DNA of 64,000 nucleotides from Zingiber officinale. Its lineage: Eukaryota; Streptophyta; Magnoliopsida; Zingiberales; Zingiberaceae. The DNA lies in the NCBI RefSeq assembly GCF_018446385.1, contig NW_024589872.1, positions 99,444 to 163,443 of the forward strand, given 5' to 3'. Made by a program: the position numbers and the translations under genes. Shown piece by piece: positions 1 to 10,600 of this stretch. Below the pieces are notes generated by a model. It was not told the origin of the DNA, did no database searches, and worked only from the letters and a program-made list of their open reading frames with translations. Numbering within the stretch: position 1 is the first letter of the stretch; every line of letters starts with the position of its first letter.

Positions 1-494
1 CGGAATCGACCGGGGCACCCGAAACCCTTCCGAGCTCCCGGAATCGACTTTTCAATAGGATCGAGTTTTGACTCGATCCGACCGTTGGGGGATAAAATTT
101 ATCCCCCCCCCCAGGGCGCCCGGAACCCTTCCAGGCGCCTGGACCAAGACTATAAATATAGCCTTGGTCCAGAAGCTTAGATAGAACTCACTGATTGTAA
201 ATCCAGTGCTTGCACACTCTCTTTTAGTCTAAGCTTCTATTTTCTGCACTTCAACGCTGTACGAGGCTTCTCCGCCCGAAGGAGTTTTATTGAGCTTAAT
301 CTTCCTTGGATTAACAACCACATCGGTTGTAACCAAGTAAATCTTTTGTGCCTCGCTTTTCTTTATGCTTTTAATTTATCTGCTTAACTTAATTATGCAA
401 GTGTTAGCCTAAAGAGTTCGAGGAGGGTTTGTTTTCCTTTTTGTGTTAGCAGGATATCCAACAACCCCCTCCTAGCCGGCCCAACGGTCCTACA
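1..494 (+). repeat. 5' LTR of element A (partial)
   Basis: Matches 2620-3119 nearly base for base apart from small indels. It holds a TATA box (TATAAATATA, 151-160) centred in an inverted repeat with arms GGACCAAG and CTTGGTCC (141-170). Upstream are GC-rich motifs of the GGCGCCYGGA type (about 114-142). About 510 bp of its U3 region lies left of the window, judging from the length of the right LTR. Confidence 0.85.
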
Positions 495-496
495 AG

Positions 497-508
497 TGGT
501 ATCAGAGC
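497..508 (+). other. Primer-binding site of element A
   Basis: TGGTATCAGAGC begins two bases after the LTR end and is complementary to the 3' end of plant initiator methionine tRNA. This is the standard priming site of Ty1/Copia elements and fixes the element's orientation as plus. Confidence 0.85.
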
Positions 509-555
509 CGAGTACGCCTCAGAAGGACTAACCGCCGTCTGACGCAACAAAAACG

Positions 556-867
556 ATGGCCGGAGCTAGCGACTACCCACCTGCATTCGAGGGGGAGTTT
601 TCCATCTGGAAACAAAACATGGAGGTATACCTTAACTCAGATTCTGATATTTCTTTAATAATGAAATTTGGTTATGAAGAACCAAAGAACACGAACGGAG
701 AAGGACTCGATCTACGCCTCTGGAACGAAAAGCAACGTGAGGAGTCTATGGCAAATGGGCGGGCAAAATATTATCTTCTGAATGTAATACCAAAGGAAGA
801 TTTCAAAAAGGTCGCAGATTATGAAAGCGCAAAAGAACTTGCAGCTCTACGAAGAACCTTCAGGTGA
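556..867 (+). pseudogene. Copia gag N-terminal fragment
   Basis: A 103-residue reading frame begins about 50 bp after the primer-binding site. It opens with MAGASDYPPAF and continues with FSIWKQNMEVYL and LWNEKQREESMANGRAKYYL, the pattern of the plant Copia gag N-terminus (DUF4219/UBN2 type). A normal gag continues through the UBN2 helices to a CCHC zinc knuckle. Here the frame ends after LAALRRTF and neither is present. It overlaps the next frame (821-1678) by 47 bases, so the two may be fragments of one ancestral frame or a natural frameshift pair. A truncated, probably non-functional gag is the best reading. Confidence 0.75.
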
Positions 868-1678
868 CACCTCAATAGACACCGAGCCACCGACAGAAGA
901 GTCCGAAATCGAGGTAAGTACTACAACAGCCGAAGTACATCCCGAGATCGATAAAGGGGGAGAATCTTCGGAAGAAAGCAACTCGATAGGGGGAGAATCA
1001 ATTACTGACAAGGTAAGTCAGGTATGGACTCGAACCTCTGATCAATTGAATGATTCAATCGAAGAATTGCCTGAAAATTTTTGCGAATCATCGAAAGAGT
1101 TTTTTATATTCGAAAATCAATTGTCAAACTTATCCTGCAAATTTGAAATATTATCGAAAGAGTTCTTCGAATTTCAAAATATCTTAACAAAAGAATTTTG
1201 CAAGTTGGAAACTTTGCTAAAAAACTTTTGTGAATCACAAAGAAGTTTTTCGAAAGAATTATGCAACTTAGAAATATTATCGAAAACTTTTTATGGTCCG
1301 AAAAATTTGGAATTACAAATTACTTTATTGAAAAAGTTTTATGAATTAGAAATTGATTCATCGAAAAATATTTTCGGATTAAGAAACCTATTATTAATAG
1401 ATTCTTGCAAATTCTTATTGTTAAAAAATTCTGGCAAATTACAAAATATTCTTTCAAACGAATTTTGCACATTGCCGAAAGAATTTTTTATATTGTCGAA
1501 AAATTTTATCAAATTAGAATCTATGCTATTTGAATATTTTTGTGAAGTTGTAATTCAAAAAATAATAGAAATTAACATGATACAAATTATTGCATGTTTA
1601 ATATCTGTGGCTTTAATTTTGAAAAAGTGTAATTTGAGAAGTTATGAAAAATTGAAATGGAAATTTAAAACTTGTTGA
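821..1678 (+). CDS. Unrecognised 285-aa ORF inside element A, repeat-rich
   Basis: I do not recognise a named domain. Residues about 15-75 are acidic and Ser/Thr/Glu-rich (PPTEESEIEV, GGESSEESNS). Residues about 80-240 are degenerate repeats of roughly 15-20 residues built around (S/T)KEFF or KNFCES with Leu/Phe spacing, such as KEFCKLETLLKNFCES and KELCNLEILSKTFYG. Near the C-terminus is a hydrophobic run, MIQIIACLISVALIL, that could cross a membrane. Codon use is very AT-rich. The antisense element at 53-55 kb has an acidic GGDNSEESSDEG stretch followed by a similar Phe/Leu/Cys-rich tract. This may therefore be a decayed gag linker kept by the family, or only an open frame in AT-rich sequence. 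Confidence 0.4.
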   Translation: MKAQKNLQLYEEPSGDTSIDTEPPTEESEIEVSTTTAEVHPEIDKGGESSEESNSIGGESITDKVSQVWTRTSDQLNDSIEELPENFCESSKEFFIFENQLSNLSCKFEILSKEFFEFQNILTKEFCKLETLLKNFCESQRSFSKELCNLEILSKTFYGPKNLELQITLLKKFYELEIDSSKNIFGLRNLLLIDSCKFLLLKNSGKLQNILSNEFCTLPKEFFILSKNFIKLESMLFEYFCEVVIQKIIEINMIQIIACLISVALILKKCNLRSYEKLKWKFKTC

Positions 1679-2115
1679 TATAAGTATCAGTATAAAATAA
1701 ATAAATGCATAGAATTTTTTTTTTCATGCTATCAATTTTTTTAAAAATTTTCTTGCATAAATTTTTCGGCTTAGAAAGTGTTTAATTATTGATGACGAAT
1801 ACTTGAAATTTTTTTCTTGACTTAGAAATTTGTCTTGACTTAGAAATATTTCCCTGAAAATTATTGAAATATATTTTCAAATTTTTTTTAATGTCAACCC
1901 TTAGATTTTAGTTGTTCCCCATTTTTATTGTGATCAAAGGGGGAGAAGGAAAGTATAGGGGGAGGTAGAAAATTGAAAATTGAAAATTAAAATTTGGAAT
2001 GTTTGAAATTTAATTACTTCTATCATGTTGCATGTTATTGCAATAAATTGTTTAATTACATATCTATTTTTGACCCTAGCTTAACTTGGGTTGATCACAC
2101 CAAAAAGGGGCAGAT

Positions 2116-3119
2116 TGTTGGAACCCCAAGGTTGTTTTGGTGTAATCAACAAGTTAAGTTAGGTCCTGCGTTGTTTCTAACCTTGTGTCTAAGTGTGCAG
2201 GAGCTTAGGAGCACAGGTACTCGAGCGGAAGACGTAGCTAGCGAGAAGGACTAAGACACCGTCAGGGGACGAGTCTTTGGAAGAGTACACCGTGACGAGA
2301 AGGAAGTGCTGCTGTGGTTCCGAGGTCGAAAGCCGAGGCGGAAGATTGCTCGGGGAGCAAGAGGCACAGCTAGCGAAGGCACGGGGTGCGACCGAGGGGC
2401 GAAATCTGCGGATGAGTACCGGTGGACGAGAAGGAACACGCGGCAATTCCGAGGGACGAGGAGGGAAGCACGCCCGAGAAGACCGGAAGATGGGTTCGGT
2501 GAGCCCTATTCCGGATGGCGAGATCACCCAAGCTAGCGGGCTGGGCGAGCAGACCGGACCAAGGCAGGCGAGCCGCGAGACGAGTTGAACCGGAGTCGAA
2601 AAGTCAACTTATGTTGACCTTAGGGCTCCGGCGCCGGAACCATTCCGGCGCCGAACCGACCGGGCGCCGGAACCCTTCCTGGGGCCTTGAATCGACTTTC
2701 AGCAGGATCGAGTTTGACTGATCCGACCGATGGGGATAAAATTTATCCCTCTCCAGGATCCCGCTCAGCGCGGACCAAGACTATAAATATAGCCTTGGTC
2801 CGGAAGCTTATAGAACTGATTGTAAATCCAGTGCTTGCACACTCTCTTTTAGTCTAAGCTTCTATTTTCTGCACTTCAACGCTGTACGAGGCTTCTCCGC
2901 CCGAAGGAGTTTTATTGAGCTTAATCTTCCTTGGATTAACAACCATATCGGTTGTAACCAAGTAAATCTTTTGTGCCTCGCTTTTCTTTATGCTTTTAAT
3001 TTATCTGCTTAACTTAATTATGCAAGTGTTAGCCTAAAGAGTTCGAGAAGGGTTTGTTTTCCTTTTTGTGTTAGCAGGATATCCAACAACCCCCTCCTAG
3101 CTGACCCAACGGTCCTACA
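2116..3119 (+). repeat. 3' LTR of element A (1004 bp)
   Basis: Begins TGTTGGAACC after a purine tract and ends CGGTCCTACA, giving TG...CA termini. The palindrome-centred TATA box recurs at 2772-2801. GC-rich CCGG/GGCGCCGGAA motifs lie about 2620-2680. Open frames on both strands in its GC-rich part (about 2190-2720) look incidental to LTR composition. Confidence 0.85.
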
Positions 3120-4430
3120 ATGTCTACCATGCTGCTCCACGTGCTCTGACAAGCCATGTGTAATCCCACGTACTATACCAGTTTACGTGTTAACCCACAG
3201 GATATGGAGGTAATTGGGTGAAAGGGCATGAGCAATTAAATAAAGAAGCGTCAGATCAACACAAGAGGAGAGGAATACAGCAGAAGATCAAGAGGTCTTT
3301 AGCTACAAGGAAAGGTACAACTAGTTCTTTATTCCGCTGTGAACTAGTTTAGTTTTTTCTTTGTATGGATCCTGAAATACCAACACAAGAGGCTAACGAT
3401 TTTGTGTTTCGATCTTGTGCTTCGATTGAGGTCTCTTTAGTTAAACCTAGGGTTTACTGTGAGGAGTTTAAATATTCAATTTCTTTGAAAGACTTTATCT
3501 AGGAAGTGGTGGATGATCTCATAACCAAGAAGGTCGAGTGTCTCGCCAACGACCTAGAAGCCAATCCTTGAAATAGATATTTAATCAACTTCTGTAATAT
3601 GGTTTAACTTCTAATGAACACATGATGTTAAGTTTTGTTTGTAATCCAAGTTTAACTTCTGAAGATCACATGTGATGAACTTGGATTAATAATGTTAAGT
3701 TTCATTTGCAATCTAAGTTTAACTTGTGAAAAGCACAAGGGTTGCTAGGAAAAGTTCTGTGCTTGTACAAATTTTTGTACAGGGAAAACATAATGGAATT
3801 TTGAGTAGCATCCAACAACAAGGTCATTAGGAAGGTATCTAGGGAAGTTATCCCTAGTGAGTACCTAGAGCATCCAAGGAGCACCAATAGATTTTGGGTT
3901 TCTAGGAGCATTTTCTCTACCACTTAGATGGGTTAGAGAGTGTCAACTTTAATTGGAAGGGTAGTTAACCCTACTTTGATGAAGTTGACACTCGGAGAGC
4001 ATTTTCAAGGTTATTATTAATCTTTGAAAATGAAGTGGATTTTTGTTTACTCTTTGAATGAGTAAAATGTGCCAAAACTTACGGATTTGGATTTTATTTT
4101 AAATTGACACAAATTAGAAAAACATAAGAAATACCAAGTTGGGGGTTTGGTATTTTCTTAGGGATTTAAAGGTAAATCTAAGCCTTAATTTAAAGTTATT
4201 ACTCTTTGAAAGAGTAGAGTGTGCCAAACATTGAAGAATATACTTAATTTTAATTGGCACAATTTAATCATGGGTTAAAGAAATACCAATTTAGATTTTG
4301 GCATTTTCATGAGTAGATAAGGGGCAATTTAGGTTAATTTTAGGTTTAGCTAAGGATTTAAAGACACTTAGATAGATAATCTAAATACTTTACTTAAGAT
4401 AAATTACTATGCTTTGTTTGTCCATCACAT
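3120..4430. other. Gene-free spacer with degraded LTR remnant
   Basis: No gene is seen. About 3580-3817 resembles the reverse complement of about 7600-7850: both share the AAGTT-AAC runs, a CTAGGAAAAG stretch, a TTGTACAAA/TTTTTGTACA palindrome and a GAGTAGCA(T/A)CCAACA end. This is probably the 3' end of an LTR of the same family as 7595-10252, in the opposite orientation. 3120-3580 holds only a 45-codon ORF of unknown nature. 3820-4430 is AT-rich with repeated GGTATTT/TTGGCAC words. Confidence 0.5.
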
Positions 4431-6053
4431 TGTTGGGGCAATTTCCCTAGGTCAAGTTTGACCAGTTTGACTAAGCTTGAGTTGAGTCAAGCTTGAGTCA
4501 GGATTTGAGTTTTGATGTTTGACAATATAAGGAGATTGCTGGAGCAATCGTCCGGTTGTGGAGATGGTCAAAGGATTGACCAGGTTGATGAAAATACAAG
4601 TCAAGTAGGTCAAGGTTGACAGAAGACTTAACTAGGAAAGTCCTAACTGGAGGTTAGACATTTGGAAAGTCCTAGTGAGGAGCTAGGCAGGAGAAAGTCC
4701 TGGTGAGGAGCCAGGCAATGGGAAAGCCCTAGTGTGGAGCTAGGCAGGAGAAAGCCCTGGTGAGGAGCCAGGCAACGGGAAAAGTCCTGGTGAGGAGTCA
4801 GGCAATTGGAAAGTCCAAGTGTGATCTTCGCAAAAGAGAAAGTCCTGGTGAGGAGTCAGGCAACGGGAAAAGTCCTGGTGAGGAGCCAGGCAATTGGAAA
4901 GTCCAAGTGTGATCTTGGCAAAGGGTGTAAGTCCAAACATGTGGTCTTGGCAAGGTAAGTCCTGGTATGACTTGGCAAGGAAGACCCGACAACTAAGATG
5001 AGGTCGAAGGAAGCTCCTGAAGACAAGGCGTGAAGGATGAGGAGATATCTGAGGGACGCAAGGCTGATAGAGGAGGCTAGAAGGATAGTTTGAGGTTGGT
5101 CGGGTGTGGCCAAATGCTAGGCATGGAGACCTAAAAGGTCACGTTTGATTGGAAGTTGGGTTTGGGACTTTGGACTTAAGTTTGAGTCAAGTTCAGAGTG
5201 TTCAATCGATCAGGCGATCGATTGAACAGGATCCAAATCGATCGGTCGATCGATTTGGACTGTGCTGCGATTGTGGGAAGGCCCAATCGATCGACCGATC
5301 GATTAAGATGTGAAATCACGAGCACAGAGACTTTCCCAATCGATTGGGAGCTGCCAATCGATCGGTCGATTGATTGGGCAGCAGAAGCTCTCACGCGGAC
5401 GAGAGAGCACAGAAAGGAGCTGAATCGATCAAGCGATCGATTCAGGAAGTCCCAATCGATCGGTCGATCGATTGGGAAGTGACCGTTGCCCAAGATGCAG
5501 GTGATGAACGACTGTGATGGAGCGGTACTGACGTGGCAATCGATTGGGGTTGATTTCAATCGATTGGAGGCACTGTATATAGCCTGGGCGGAGCGTTTTC
5601 TTCGCCAGATCTTTGCGATTTCTCCTGTGAGTTTTCAGCAACTTTCACGCGAGCTTATCCCGATCTTCACCGCTAGTTCTTGAAGGCACTTGGGTGCATT
5701 TTCAAGGTTCAAGAGGCAACAACAAGCAACAAGTAAGCAAGAAGAAGGGTGTATTTCATTTATATCTTGTATTTTCTTCTTGTGTGAGTTGTGTTGTTGT
5801 GTGTGAGTTTGTATAAGGCTTCTCCGCCTCCGGCTGCGACCGAGAAGGAGTTGTTCATAGTGGAGGAGCGTGTCGTGTGTGTATCCTTGGATTAGTCACC
5901 TCTTCTTGAGGTGAATACCAAGTAAATCCTAGGTGTTAGCATTGTGAGTATTTGTCTTCGAGTATTCCGCTGCACAACAACAAGATGAAGCAAACCGACG
6001 CAAGCGCGACGAAACGCTATTCACCCCCTCTAGTGGGCACATTGGTCCCAACA
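4431..6053 (+). repeat. Solo LTR with CACAT target site duplication
   Basis: Begins TGTTGGGGCAATTTCCC and ends GGTCCCAACA. The 5 bases before it (4426-4430, cacat) are repeated exactly after it (6054-6058). No primer-binding site follows. This is what LTR-LTR recombination leaves behind. Inside are about twelve copies of a 28-29 bp unit around AAAGTCCTGGTGAGGAGCC (4635-4985), a cluster of CAATCGAT palindromes (about 5200-5570) and a CTGTATATAGCC TATA-like box near 5572. A related, diverged LTR lies at 10601-12261. Confidence 0.9.
4635..4985 (+). repeat. 28-29 bp tandem array inside the solo LTR
   Basis: Units start at about 4635, 4664, 4692 and 4720 and continue to about 4985. Each reads roughly GGAAAGTCC(T/C)RGTG followed by GGAGCYAGGCA. 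The spacing of 28-29 bp is regular. A similar array occurs in the related LTR at 10840-11160. Confidence 0.8.
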
Positions 6054-6058
6054 CACAT

Positions 6059-7594
6059 GCCATGACATCATTTTTGCATTCATGTTTTATTATGAAAACA
6101 CACAAAAATACCATGTCATGTCATACATACATCATGTAGTTATAGCAAATTTTCTTTTGAAAAATCATTTATTTTTGATGTATACCATAGCACATCATGC
6201 ATTATTTTTAATTTCTTGTAATTAAGGACAAAGGGCTTCAATCACTAACAAGTAACATCCTTGGTGGATGTTCAAAATTCTTAAAATGCCTAGATAGAAA
6301 TGCATGATCCATAGTTTAGGGTAAAATCAAACTTTACATCTCACAAAGACTTATAAGGTGACTTATATGTATTTTAGTGCACATTATATACAAGTGAGAT
6401 ATTAGGACGATGAACAAAATTCAAGATGTTGATTTAATGCATCTAGTTGAGTTTTAGGTTCATCAAAACACATAGTTATGTGTTTTCCAATCATTGGGAA
6501 AGCTAATGTACAAGTCATGTGCATTGAGCCCAAAGAATATGGTTGTATATTGGTTTTGAAAATGATTTCAAATGCTTTTGGAAAACCTTGGTGAAGACTA
6601 TCTTTTGATAGTAATCATCATTGAAAAGTTAGGCACAAACTTGAAGAAAACACTAAAGTTTTTACAAGCTTTCAAGTTTGTGTCAATATTTGAAAATAGG
6701 AAGTATTTTCGTAGAAAACTTTTTTTCCTTGATAGTGTATATACTAAGTAATGTCTACACAAATTTTTATGATTTTTAGAATTCTGTAGAATTTTTGGGG
6801 AGTTTCTGAAGTTCGCTGAAATTAACCTTCAGAAAATCAAGGCTTCAATCGATCACCTGATCGATTGGAATGCCTCAATCGATTGGGTGATAGATTGATA
6901 AGGCAGATATCGCGAACACAAACTCAGTGGATTGATCCACCGATCGATCCACACTGCTTCAATCGATCCATTGATCGATTGAAGTGATGATTTTGGCCGG
7001 GAAAGCATGTTTTCAGCATTTTAGACCATGTTTAGTCTAGGTAACCTTTCCTAACCCCTCAAAACACATTTGTTTTTATTTAGGGGGAGTTTCATGATGA
7101 AAACAAGATTGGATTGGTTAAGGAAGACTAAGTAGAAGTTTAGGTTGAGGTTTGGTTTTATTTTTAAATTTTTAAACCTCAAAACTTCTGAATTTTGGGT
7201 TTCCTAAAGATTTAGGGATTCCAAGTCATTGTTGGTGCAATGACAGAAGTTACGTGCATGGTTTTAGGGGGAGTTACTCTTTAAGGACATGGAATTTATT
7301 TTCCGACACCATTGAAGGTGGTTAAACCTTCGTTTAGAAAGACAATTGCTCAAGGTTGAGCATTGAAAAACAATGGAGAGTGAATATCTTCATTGAGGGG
7401 TTATGAATGCTCTAGGATGAGCATCATAATGTGGAGTACTGCTCCAGGGTGAGCAGTTAATACAGTGAAGGGTATGAGACCTTCATTGTTGGATTGGTTA
7501 ACCCTCAAGGGTAAGCGTTGAAGATAATGAAGGGTATGAGACTTTTATTATGGTGTTGTGAACAACGTTTAAATTAAGGGTGAGCAACCTTTAT
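6059..7594. other. Non-coding retroelement interior, degraded
   Basis: No coding region is supported. The sequence includes another patch of ATCGAT palindromes (about 6845-6985), stretches ending in GGGGGAG (7082, 7266) and a loose tandem pattern GAAGGGTATGAGAC (7380-7574). It probably continues across the nested LTR to 10600 as the interior of the element whose 3' LTR is 10601-12261. Confidence 0.5.
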
Positions 7595-10252
7595 TGTTGG
7601 TTGCTACTCGGAAAACCTAGAGGTTCCACTGTACAAAAATTTTGTACAAAGGTCTGAACCTTTTCCTAGCTACCATGTGTTCTTTTAAATTAAATTTTGG
7701 ATCGCCTGCGGAACTTAACACGTTTGATCCAAAACTTAATCTATTTGTTCTTTTAGGTTTTTACTTGGATCTCCTGCGGAACTTAACACGTTCGACCCAA
7801 GTCACCTTAAGTTATTAATTCCATTAAATATTAATTTCCATAATTGGTTCCCAGTACTGACGTGGCGAGGCATATGACCTTCTTGGATATGGGAGCAACC
7901 ACCACCGACTAGACAAAACCTTTTATGGAAAGCTAATATTTAATTTCCTAAAATAACTTTAGGTTAACCGAAAAGAACAATCAAATCACAAGGAAAAGAA
8001 AAACAAAAGAACACTATATCGAAAACAAATTCGAAACTCTAGAATCATCTGCCTCTTGTATTTAGTATTATTTCCAAAAATAACTAGTATGATGCGGAAA
8101 GAAAAAATACTAGTTATACCTTTTAGAAAAACCTCTTGATCTTCTACCGTATTCCTCTTCTAACCTCGGACGTTGTGTGGGCAACGATCTTCCGAGATGA
8201 GAAACCACCAAAGCACCTTCTCCTTTCTTCAAATTTCGGCCAAGCACAAAGCTTCCAAAAGATGAAGATCTTTTCCACCAACCAAGCTCCAAGGGATGTA
8301 GGCTTTCTCTCCTTCTTCCTCAAGCTAGATCCGGCCACCAATTAAAACTCCATAAGCATGAAGAGGTTCGGCCACAAAGAGAAGAAGAAGAGAAGAAGGA
8401 AGGGCCGGCCACACCACCAAGGAAAAGAGGAAGAAAAATAGAATAGAGTCATTTTTCTTGAAGCCTCCTCTACCCCCTCTTTTATAATCCTTGGTCTTGG
8501 CAAATAAGGAAAATTTAATAAAAATTTTCTTAATTCTTTTTCCATTGAAAAGAAAAATTATTTAATTAAAAATAATTTTCTTTTTCAAATACAATGGCCG
8601 GCCACCTCAAGCCCCAAATCAAGAAAAGTTTTAATTAAAACAAGAATTAAAACTTCCTAATTTGTTTCCGGGAATTTATAAAAATTTCTCCAATAATTTA
8701 ATCCCTTCATGATTGGTTTATAAAAAGAAAATTTAATAAATTAAAATATTTCTTTTAAACATGTGGATAAAAAGAAAGTTATCCTAAAAATTAAAATCTC
8801 TTTTAATCTACAAATAAGGAAATATATCAAGTCTTTTCTTAAACTTTTGTAGAAACTAATAAAAGAGAATTATTAATTTTTAAACTTTCTTTTAAATCAT
8901 GAACATGGTTAAAAAGGAAAGTTTTCTTAAAATTTAAAATCCTCCTTTAATCAACAAATAAGGAAAGTTTTCAAATTTTAAACTCTCTTTTAAACATGTA
9001 GATGATTTACAAATAAGGAAAGTTTTTATCAAAAATTAAAACCATCCTTTTAAACTACAAATAAGGAAAGAGATTAATCTCTTCTCTTAATCTTTTGTAG
9101 AAAGCAATAAAAGGAAATTTTTAATTTTTAAACTCTTTTTTAAAATCATGATATCCACATAAGAAATAATTTTAATAAAAATCCTTTTTAATATTCTAGT
9201 GGCCGGCCACCTAAGCTTGGGACCCAAGCTTTGGCCGGCCACCTACATTGATCTTGGCCTGCCCTAGCTTGGGTTCCAAGCTAGCTTGGCCGGCCCCATT
9301 GGATGGGTAAGAAGGTGGGTATGCGGTGGGTATAAATCTCTATATACTAGAGGCTACGATAGGGACCGAGAGGAGGAATTGGTTTTGGTCTCCCGATGAA
9401 ATTAAGCATCCCGTGTTCGCCCCGAACACACAACTTAATTTCATCAATAATAATTCATTCCACTAAAGAACTATTATTGAACTACCGCACCAATCCCAAA
9501 TTACATTTTGGGCTCCTTATTATGAGTGTGTTAGTCTCCCTGTATTTAAGATAACAAATGTCCACTAATTAAGTAAGTTACTGATAACTCGCTTAATTAA
9601 TATCTAGCTCCAAGAGTAGTACCACTCAACTTCATCATCATGTCGGACTAAGTCCACCTGCAGGGTTTAACATGACAATCCTTATGAGCTCCTCTTGGGG
9701 ACATTCTCAACCTAGATTACTAAGACACAGTTTCCTTCTATAATCAACAACACACACTATAAGTGATATCATTTCCCAACTTATCGGTCTTATTGATTCA
9801 TCGAACTAAATCTCACCCATTGATAAATTAAAGAAATAAATATCAAATATATGTGCTTGTTATTATATTAGGATTAAGAGCACACACTTCCATAATAACT
9901 GAGGTGTTTGTTTCTTCATAAAGTCAGTATAAAAGGAACGACCTCAAATGGTCCTACTCAATACACTCTAAGTGTACTAGTGTAATTATATAGTTAAGAT
10001 AAACTAATACCTAATTATACTACGACCTTCCAATGGTTTGTTCCTTTCCATCTTGGTCGTGAGCTACTGTTTATAATTTATAAGGAACCTATAACATGAT
10101 CTTCTGTGTGTGACACCACACACCATGTTATCTACAATATAAATTAATTGAGCAACTACATTTATCATAAATGTAGATATTTGACCAATGTGATTCTTAT
10201 TTCTAGATAAATATTTATACCAAAAGCTAGACTTTTAATATACACTCTAACA
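7595..10252 (-). repeat. Long LTR (about 2.66 kb) inserted antisense
   Basis: Read on the minus strand it begins TGTTAGAGTGTATATTAAAAG at 10252 and ends GAGTAGCAACCAACA at 7595, giving TG...CA ends. It contains several GGCCGGCCA words (8585-9300), a conserved-looking stretch about 9350-9700 and AT-rich repeats of AAATAAGGAAAGTTTT (8815-9160). I see no flanking primer-binding site or reading frame. There is no matching 5-bp duplication at its ends; instead a host segment of about 115 bp is present on both sides (7457-7574 and 10253-10368). It is either a solo LTR in a tandem host array or a recombination product. Confidence 0.6.
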
Positions 10253-10600
10253 GTTAATACAGTGAAGGGTATGAGACCTTCATTGTTGGATTGGTTAACG
10301 CTCAAGGGTGAGCGTTGAAGATAATGAAGGGTATGAGACTTTTATTATGGTGTTGTGAACAACGAGTGAAGTTGTGAACAATGGTGAGTAACTCTTCAGG
10401 GGGAGAGTTCTTTTTTATGTGTGCCAATAGGGAGAGAATGTAGGGTTTAAGTTAGGTCTTCGTTACCTAAAGAGGGAGTTTGTCCTCTAGGAAAGGGGGA
10501 GAATAAAGAAAACCCTCATTCATGCCTTGGCATGAAAGAAGTTGAGGCTATGGGATGAGCCTAACTTAAAGGCATTGTCAAACATCAAAAAGGGAAAGAT
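10253..10600 (+). other. Remaining interior and polypurine tract before LTR 10601
   Basis: Starts with a copy of 7457-7574 and continues with GGGGGAGAGTTC and GGAAAGGGGGAG purine stretches. It ends AAAAAGGGAAAGAT (10587-10600), a good polypurine tract directly before the TGTTGG of the next LTR. No reading frame is supported. Confidence 0.6.

Larger units (their letters stand above)
1..3119 (+). mobile_element. Copia-like LTR retrotransposon A, non-autonomous, left end outside window
   Basis: Two copies of the same sequence flank a short internal region: the left copy ends at 494 and the right copy spans 2116-3119, both ending in CCAACGGTCCTACA. Directly after the left copy lies TGGTATCAGAGC (497-508), the usual plant Copia primer-binding site for initiator Met tRNA. 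Just before the right copy is a purine-rich tract (AAAAAGGGGCAGAT). The internal part is only about 1.6 kb, with a gag N-terminal fragment and an AT-rich ORF. Protease, integrase and reverse transcriptase are absent, so the element would depend on an autonomous relative. The left end and its target duplication lie outside the window. Confidence 0.85.

Noticed and set aside
3366-3503. 45-codon frame starting MDPEIPTQEANDF
   Set aside because: Too short, no family recognised, and surrounded by repeat remnants.
5176-5559. Overlapping open frames on both strands rich in RSIDR and NRSTDR
   Set aside because: They are translations of the ATCGAT palindromes in a solo LTR; both strands give the same motifs because the DNA is self-complementary.
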